This document shows, one piece after another, positions 62,044 to 64,000 of a stretch of 64,000 bases of DNA. Below the pieces are notes generated by a model that worked only from the letters and a program-made list of their open reading frames with translations, was not told where the DNA came from and searched no databases. Within the stretch, counting starts at the first letter, position 1, and each line of letters starts with the position of its first letter. The DNA comes from Meiothermus granaticius NBRC 107808. GTDB lineage: Bacteria; Deinococcota; Deinococci; Deinococcales; Thermaceae. The translations under genes and the position numbers were made by a program. The DNA is taken from NCBI RefSeq assembly GCF_003574355.1, contig NZ_QWLB01000018.1:1-64000 (forward strand), written 5' to 3'.

Positions 62044-62113
62044 AAGCGCTTAGTAGATTAGAGCGTTTTCACCCAGGCCGCTGAGGGCAGAGGCCAGCGG
62101 GGATGTAGGGGCT

Positions 62114-63046
62114 TCAATACGAGCGCTGCAGGGTCTGAAGGCCCTGGGCCTCGAGCCAGCCCACCAGCCACTCCACCGCCGCCTTGACCCCCAGCGTACT
62201 CAAGGGGGCTCCGAAGCGGCTGAGGCCCACATAGAACCCATGGCTGCTGGGCCGGGCTTCCAGGAGCAGGTCTTGCACGAGGTCTTCTTCGGAGACATGG
62301 GTGAGGAAGTAGTAGCCGCCCTCTAGCGTCCGGGCCACCTCGGTCAGCACCGCCGTACCGCCTTCAAAGCGGACCACGGCTTTTTCGAAGACTGCGATCT
62401 GGGGCAGGGTTCCTTGCATCAGGGCATGGGGCATGGGGTACCTCTCCAGCGGGGGCCAGGGGGTGGGGTCCTGGCCTATTTTGCTAAACACGGCGTGATA
62501 AAAGCTGCGGCCTTGGGTTTTCCACTTCAGGGCGTATTTGGTCCGCAGGTGGGATTCAGGGGGAGGGGGGGTCTCTACCGCAAACAGCCCGCTGGCCTGG
62601 GCCTCATTCTGGGCGAACTGCCAGTACTCGAGGTGGTCGGTGGTGAGCCACAAGGCCCCGCTGTCCTGCAAGCGGGTGGACAAGCGGCGGAAAAAGGCAC
62701 GCTGCAATAGCCGGTGCTCCTCGTGTTTGGCCTTGGGCCAGGGGTCGGGGAAATTGACGTAGACCCGATACAATCGGCCTGGGGCCACCAAATTCCGAAG
62801 GGCGAAGGTGGCCTCGCCGTGGTAAACCCGCACGTTGCGAAGGCCCTCGCGGCGGAAGCGCCGGAGGGCCCGGCTCACCGAGCCCGCCGACCGCTCGACC
62901 CCTAGGATGTTCCATTCGGGGTGCTGCTGTGCGATCTGGCTGGTGAAACGCCCATCGCCAAAACCGACCTCGAGGACCAGCGGGCCCTCCTGGGGGTAGA
63001 GGGCTGGGGGGGGCGGAAACTCGGTGCTTCCAGGGTGCAGCAACAT
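62114..63046 (-). CDS. trmB: tRNA (guanine-N7-)-methyltransferase with C-terminal extension
   Basis: 310 aa. SAM-dependent m7G46 methylation of tRNA. Motif [27 protein letters not shown], and the signature [17 protein letters not shown] followed by [12 protein letters not shown] and [20 protein letters not shown]. The core ends near residue 205; about 105 extra residues follow ([21 protein letters not shown] and on), as in other Thermaceae. TATGCT lies 8 nt before the ATG, leaderless. The 190-bp gap upstream holds only divergent promoters. Confidence 0.93.
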   Translation of the reverse strand: MLLHPGSTEFPPPPALYPQEGPLVLEVGFGDGRFTSQIAQQHPEWNILGVERSAGSVSRALRRFRREGLRNVRVYHGEATFALRNLVAPGRLYRVYVNFPDPWPKAKHEEHRLLQRAFFRRLSTRLQDSGALWLTTDHLEYWQFAQNEAQASGLFAVETPPPPESHLRTKYALKWKTQGRSFYHAVFSKIGQDPTPWPPLERYPMPHALMQGTLPQIAVFEKAVVRFEGGTAVLTEVARTLEGGYYFLTHVSEEDLVQDLLLEARPSSHGFYVGLSRFGAPLSTLGVKAAVEWLVGWLEAQGLQTLQRSY

Positions 63047-63236
63047 GCCTCAAGAGCATACACGGCTGAGCCCAACCCCCGGCAACCCAGCCCGGCTTGC
63101 TCCATTCCAGAGCGAATTTCTCTTGGGCCTGGGGGTGTGGGCTAGGAGTCCTGGGCCGCTTTTGGTACCCTTACCTCAGCCCGCTTTCAGGTATAACGGT
63201 ACTGTAACGTGGGAAGGATAGCCTAAGGGGATGAGC

Positions 63237-63911
63237 ATGGTAGATGTGGGCCTCGAGCAAGCCTTTGCCAAGATTCGGGCCTTCTTAGAAGGCGATTTCG
63301 AGCATCCGGGCCTGACCCTGTACGATCTGCAAAACTTGGTGGGGTACTCCTCCCGCCTCAAATACGATGGGCCGCTTTCATACACCATGCCCCCCGACCC
63401 CGCGCTCGAGGGCGTGGGGGCGGTGCGGTTGTACTACTACCCCAAAGATCCTGAGGTCACGCTGATCGTCGAGATTGAGGACAAAAACCGCAAACGCCAC
63501 CTGCGGCACTTCAAGTGGAACGGCATCTCCTGGACCGCTCCGCGCGGCCTCAAAGCAGACCTTACGGCCACCCGGGAGGCCCTGCCCTCGATTGAGGAGG
63601 TAGGAGGGGATTTCTTCTTGGGGTATGCGCCGGAAGAAGCCCGGGAACTGGCGGGGAGCATCCGCCGGGGTGAGGCCGCTGGGGCTAAGTACATGCTGTG
63701 CACCCGGGACAACACCCGCATTTTTTACGCCCCCACCTCAACCCCGCCCACCATCCCTTGCCCCCGCTGTGGCAACACCAACCTGATCTTCAAAACCCTC
63801 ACCCTGTCTTCGCCGGAGGACCGCATTGAGGCCATTTTGCGTGAGCAGCGGGCCCTACGGACGTCCATCGAGGATTTGCTGCTGTACCTCAAGCGCAAGC
63901 TGGGGCCCTAA
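63237..63911 (+). CDS. Conserved unknown with a CxxC zinc-ribbon-like motif
   Basis: 224 aa, soluble. N-terminal helical-beta region (DVGLEQAFAKIRAFLEGDFEHPGLTLYDLQNLVGYSSRLK), a charged beta part (VTLIVEIEDKNRKRHLRHFKWNG), then PCPRCGNTNLIF carrying the pair CPRC, and a basic helical tail (EAILREQRALRTSIEDLLLYLKRKL). A third Cys lies in MLCTRD. Not recognised. AAGGGG spaced 6 nt from ATG 63237 favours it over the ATG at 63231. The remaining 89 bp to the window end show no gene. Confidence 0.7.
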   Translation: MVDVGLEQAFAKIRAFLEGDFEHPGLTLYDLQNLVGYSSRLKYDGPLSYTMPPDPALEGVGAVRLYYYPKDPEVTLIVEIEDKNRKRHLRHFKWNGISWTAPRGLKADLTATREALPSIEEVGGDFFLGYAPEEARELAGSIRRGEAAGAKYMLCTRDNTRIFYAPTSTPPTIPCPRCGNTNLIFKTLTLSSPEDRIEAILREQRALRTSIEDLLLYLKRKLGP

Positions 63912-64000
63912 ACCCCTCTGGAGCCACGGGGCTCGAGGGTCCAGTTGAAAAAGCCTTTTTCCCTGTTGTGATCAAGGTTTTGGCTCTAGTGAATATTCAT

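Noticed and set aside
63912-64000. Start of another gene at the window end
   Set aside because: The final CAT could be a minus-strand ATG, but an in-frame stop follows after four codons; only a weak AT-rich hairpin is seen.

Overview
The window reads as chromosomal DNA of a thermophilic Deinococcota bacterium of the family Thermaceae, most likely Meiothermus or a close relative. This is an inference. It rests on high GC (about 64 percent by eye), a Thermus-type gdhA-gdhB pair, an isocitrate dehydrogenase with the Thermus C-terminal extension, a TrmB with a long C-terminal extension, type 2 IPP isomerase, menaquinone synthesis through futalosine (mqnD), very many leaderless starts with a -10 box 6-9 nt before the start codon, and extreme over-use of the palindrome CTCGAG. 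The species cannot be fixed from sequence alone.

Layout. 1-3.5 kb: cytochrome P450, HAD dehalogenase, acyl-CoA thioesterase, IPP isomerase, tRNA-fMet. 3.7-9.1 kb: icd, then a TPR protein, SPOR protein, Rex redox repressor and lipoprotein. 9.1-14.4 kb: polyprenyl synthase, non-catalytic and catalytic glutamate dehydrogenase subunits, an acetyltransferase and a 2-hydroxyacid dehydrogenase, meeting uvrC tail to tail. 16.3-24.2 kb: fatty-acid beta-oxidation: 3-hydroxybutyryl-CoA dehydrogenase; an operon of FadN-like enzyme, glycolipid-binding-like protein, SGNH hydrolase and thiolase; and acyl-CoA dehydrogenase. 24.2-28.5 kb: mqnD, a LexA/CI-like repressor divergent from a small membrane protein, plsY, a coiled-coil protein and the bacillithiol deacetylase. 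28.5-34.7 kb: the most unusual block: a small beta-rich protein, a GAF-GAF-GGDEF protein ending in a decayed HD-GYP domain, a TPR-CHAT caspase-like protein 24 nt downstream, and a solo DUF4160 protein. 34.7-45.7 kb: SDR, tRNA-Leu, carbonic anhydrase, Hsp20, mtaB, HIT protein, phosphoesterase, bifunctional nuclease, two tandem phosphoribosyltransferases (one with an altered PRPP motif), esterase, methylmalonyl-CoA mutase large chain and MFS exporter. 45.7-55.5 kb: DoxX, recO-spoIID, then peptide use (P1 peptidase, M20 peptidase, a Dpp-type binding protein and two permeases, SDR). 55.6-64 kb: anhydro-MurNAc kinase and a beta-lactamase-fold hydrolase (divergent), a Pat-like acetyltransferase with a disabled ligase half, cupin, TPR protein, trmB and a conserved unknown.

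How the genes fit together. FadE, FadN and FadA form a beta-oxidation cycle, and the fadN and fadE promoters share an identical 13-bp element. The thioesterase, hbd and methylmalonyl-CoA mutase fit the same acyl-CoA metabolism. The P1 and M20 peptidases with the ABC genes make a peptide-scavenging set without its ATPases. The best candidate for an undescribed system is 28790-34697, where a cyclic-dinucleotide sensor/synthase is operonic with a CHAT protease-like protein. No insertion sequence, CRISPR array or rRNA was seen.
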